From positions 1-24,605 of the forward strand of contig CAYFUW010000024.1 of assembly GCA_964346495.1 (NCBI GenBank): 24,605 nucleotides of DNA. Reading direction: 5' to 3'. The position numbers were made by a program, and so were the translations under genes. Numbering within the stretch: the first letter of the stretch is position 1; every line of letters begins with the position of its first letter. Positions 24,560-24,605 of this stretch are shown here, in pieces. The DNA is from JBGZFC01 sp964346495. GTDB taxonomy: Bacteria > Bacteroidota > Bacteroidia > Bacteroidales > Dysgonomonadaceae. The notes beneath the pieces were generated by a model. It saw only the letters and a program-made list of their open reading frames with translations. It had not been told where the DNA came from and ran no database searches.

Positions 24560-24605
24560 TGTTCAAAAGTAATGATGGAATCTTCTATAATTCCCATTAT
24601 TACTA
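24553..24605. repeat. Right copy of 53-bp terminal inverted repeat
   Basis: An exact reverse complement of bases 1-53. Its first base G is also the last base of the TCG serine codon of the truncated paralog, so the junction shows a one-base microhomology. From ATG at 24559 an open frame reads MFKSNDGIFYNSHYY to the window edge. It carries no recognisable transposase end with certainty. Confidence 0.9.

Noticed and set aside
1..24605. Whole window as one composite transposon bounded by inverted repeats
   Set aside because: No transposase, integrase or cargo-type genes lie inside; the contents are core genes (metH, metG, lpxK, dsbD) with native-looking promoters.

Overview
The window looks like a contig from an AT-rich Bacteroidota genome, most likely Bacteroidales. 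The evidence is Bacteroidota-type promoters (TAnnTTTG at -7, with TTTG about 19-20 nt upstream), weak or absent Shine-Dalgarno sequences, a lipid A gene (lpxK), a SpII lipoprotein, an ECF sigma factor paired with a membrane-anchored beta-barrel protein, and families typical of the phylum (DUF4922, DUF3575-like barrel). Most of the content is housekeeping, with no prophage, plasmid, CRISPR, tRNA or rRNA signal. Nothing was searched against a database; family names come from recognised motifs.

Layout. 1-2674 (minus): an ECF sigma factor, then a protein with an anti-sigma-like N-terminus, one inner-membrane helix, a long linker and a C-terminal barrel, then a lipoprotein; this is a candidate cell-surface signalling unit. 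2946-7743 (plus): sppA, lpxK and a purine nucleoside phosphorylase (44-nt overlap with lpxK), then thiL after a probable terminator. 7870-11676 (plus): dsbD with its own promoter, mazG, and an outer-membrane barrel gene interrupted near its 3' end by an in-frame TGA. 11755-12318 (minus): a UPF0316 membrane protein, followed by a palindrome-rich repeat element. 12555-21308 (minus): a likely five-gene run, read from 21308 downwards: DUF4922 HIT-like protein, tandem USP-like protein, TPR protein, metH and L-threonine aldolase. 21525-23567 (plus): metG. 23688-24559 (plus): two tandem paralogous small secreted or outer-membrane proteins, the second cut off.

How the genes fit together. MetH, MetG and threonine aldolase (a glycine source for one-carbon units) touch methionine and one-carbon metabolism. 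LpxK, SppA, DsbD and the barrels and lipoprotein are envelope functions. MazG, PNP and ThiL handle nucleotides and cofactors.

Most unusual points: the first and last 53 bases are perfect inverted copies of each other, and the right-hand copy truncates a duplicated gene; the barrel gene at 10885 continues in frame past a TGA to a perfect barrel C-terminus; the sigma/anti-sigma-barrel/lipoprotein operon could span the whole envelope; and the PNP has Asp where the purine-specificity Asn is expected. I saw no clearly new multi-gene defence or mobile system. There is no gene-free stretch longer than 300 bases; the largest gaps (2675-2945, 12319-12554, 21309-21524) are described by their features.
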